This document shows, piece after piece, positions 63,401-64,000 of a stretch of DNA of 64,000 bases. The position numbers were made by a program, and so were the translations under genes. Within the stretch, counting starts at the first letter, position 1. Every line of letters starts with the position of its first letter. A model generated the notes under the pieces. It had not been told where the DNA came from, searched no databases, and saw only the letters and a program-made list of their open reading frames with translations. The stretch is from Bacteroidales bacterium. GTDB lineage: Bacteria; Bacteroidota; Bacteroidia; Bacteroidales; Tenuifilaceae. Location: contig JABFRB010000002.1 in the NCBI GenBank assembly GCA_013141385.1, positions 1-64,000 on the forward strand, in the 5' to 3' direction.

Positions 63401-64000
63401 TCCTTTTTCCGAAGTTTTGATTCGTGTTTAATGAACTTTCGGAGTTCATATTTTTCCTTGATATTTTTGAAGAAGCTAGCGATATGCCTTTCTACTTTAT
63501 GATCATAGATATCGGAAATGGTAATCATAATTCCTGTTTCCTCAACATCACCAAAGAAAGGATTAATAACTGTTCCAAAAACCTTCATCGAGGGGCTGAT
63601 ATTCATATATGAGTTAATCAAGGGTGGAATTTTCTCACCTAAATGACGGATTTCGTGGGAGAGTATCTTATAATCCTCCTTGTATGAACTTCCATTAAAT
63701 ATTTTTGCAAGTTTCTCCCTATCCATTTCAACAACCATAGGATAGATAGGTGTTATTAGACCCTCTGTATCGCTAAAGTACTTTTCGAAAAAATAGAGTA
63801 GTAGATTACGGGAATCAAGGTTATAGTTACGGTACATTGTCACCTTCCCAAAGAAATATTTAATATGCGGATTTATGACAATCAATGCACCCAAACCATC
63901 CCACAGATTATCCAAAGCGTATATACCCTTTCCAAGCCTATAAATAGATTGATATTTTGGCTGTACGAATGACCGACCCAACTCTATCATGTGGGGCATA
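63394..64000 (-). CDS. GNAT/OlsB-like acyltransferase, 5' part outside window
   Basis: These visible 202 residues are the C-terminal part of a protein that continues past the window edge; the ATG at 63999 is probably internal. ELGRSFVQPKYQSIYRLGKG matches acyl-transferring GNAT/OlsB-type proteins of Bacteroidota, such as the GlsB glycine-lipid acyltransferases that join a hydroxy-fatty acid to an amino acid. LWDGLGALIVINPHIKYFFGKVTMYRNY follows. The role by sequence is a membrane-lipid N-acyltransferase; GlsA should sit nearby, off the window. It converges with the PurF-like gene and overlaps its end by 7 nt. Confidence 0.7.
   Translation of the reverse strand, partial: MPHMIELGRSFVQPKYQSIYRLGKGIYALDNLWDGLGALIVINPHIKYFFGKVTMYRNYNLDSRNLLLYFFEKYFSDTEGLITPIYPMVVEMDREKLAKIFNGSSYKEDYKILSHEIRHLGEKIPPLINSYMNISPSMKVFGTVINPFFGDVEETGIMITISDIYDHKVERHIASFFKNIKEKYELRKFIKHESKLRKKDQ

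Overview
The window is an AT-rich chromosomal segment from a member of the Bacteroidota, most likely Bacteroidales or a close relative. The evidence is: lipoproteins and signal peptides ending in AQ or SQ, DUF3857/transglutaminase proteins, a long PurF, a U32 peptidase with the extended C-terminus, and promoter -7 boxes of the Bacteroidota form TAnnTTTG (for example TTG-N20-TACATTTG before the tRNA-Arg gene and TTTG-N19-TACCTTTA before the esterase gene). No rRNA, CRISPR array, insertion sequence, prophage or classical defence island is visible.

Layout. 0-1.5 kb: 3' end of a TPR gene made of near-identical 336-bp units. 1.6-6.9 kb: tRNA-Arg(CCG), secreted esterase, MORN-repeat lipoprotein, Asp/Glu racemase, orphan cytosine-5 DNA methyltransferase, RDD membrane protein. 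7-10.8 kb: two DUF3857/transglutaminase-like proteins, one with the catalytic triad and one without. 10.8-16.1 kb: a very divergent EPSP synthase homologue, DprA, TatD, L-asparaginase I and tRNA-Ser(GGA). 16.2-20.8 kb: minus-strand amino-sugar cluster of PIG-L deacetylase, GH89 alpha-N-acetylglucosaminidase and an HGSNAT-like acetyltransferase. 21.1-22.6 kb: alkaline phosphatase. 22.8-28.8 kb: six consecutive secreted proteins of mostly unknown function, including LPP20-like lipoproteins and a protein with a FlgT-like C-terminus; this is the best candidate for an undescribed envelope system.

28.8-38 kb: SiaC-like protein, RNA methyltransferase-like protein, U32 peptidase, TadA, AspS, tricorn-like protease. 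38.3-39.2 kb: an AT-hook-rich basic protein. 39.2-51.1 kb: a potassium region with kup divergent from kdpF-porin-kdpA-kdpB-kdpC-HAMP sensor-kdpD-kdpE. 51.1-52.8 kb: Pit phosphate transporter with its DUF47 partner. 52.8-64 kb: a non-coding stretch with a small membrane-protein ORF, RsmB-like methyltransferase, HxlR regulator divergent from a SnoaL-like protein, MiaB with an in-frame repetitive insertion, YebC, GlpK, an LEA14-like lipoprotein, a SPOR protein, a long PurF and part of a GNAT/OlsB-like acyltransferase.

Most of the segment is ordinary housekeeping and transport. The unusual parts are the 22.8-28.8 kb secreted operon, the repeat-built TPR gene, the catalytically degenerate members of known enzyme families (EPSP synthase, second transglutaminase-like protein), the insertion in miaB and the extra porin and sensor genes in the kdp operon.
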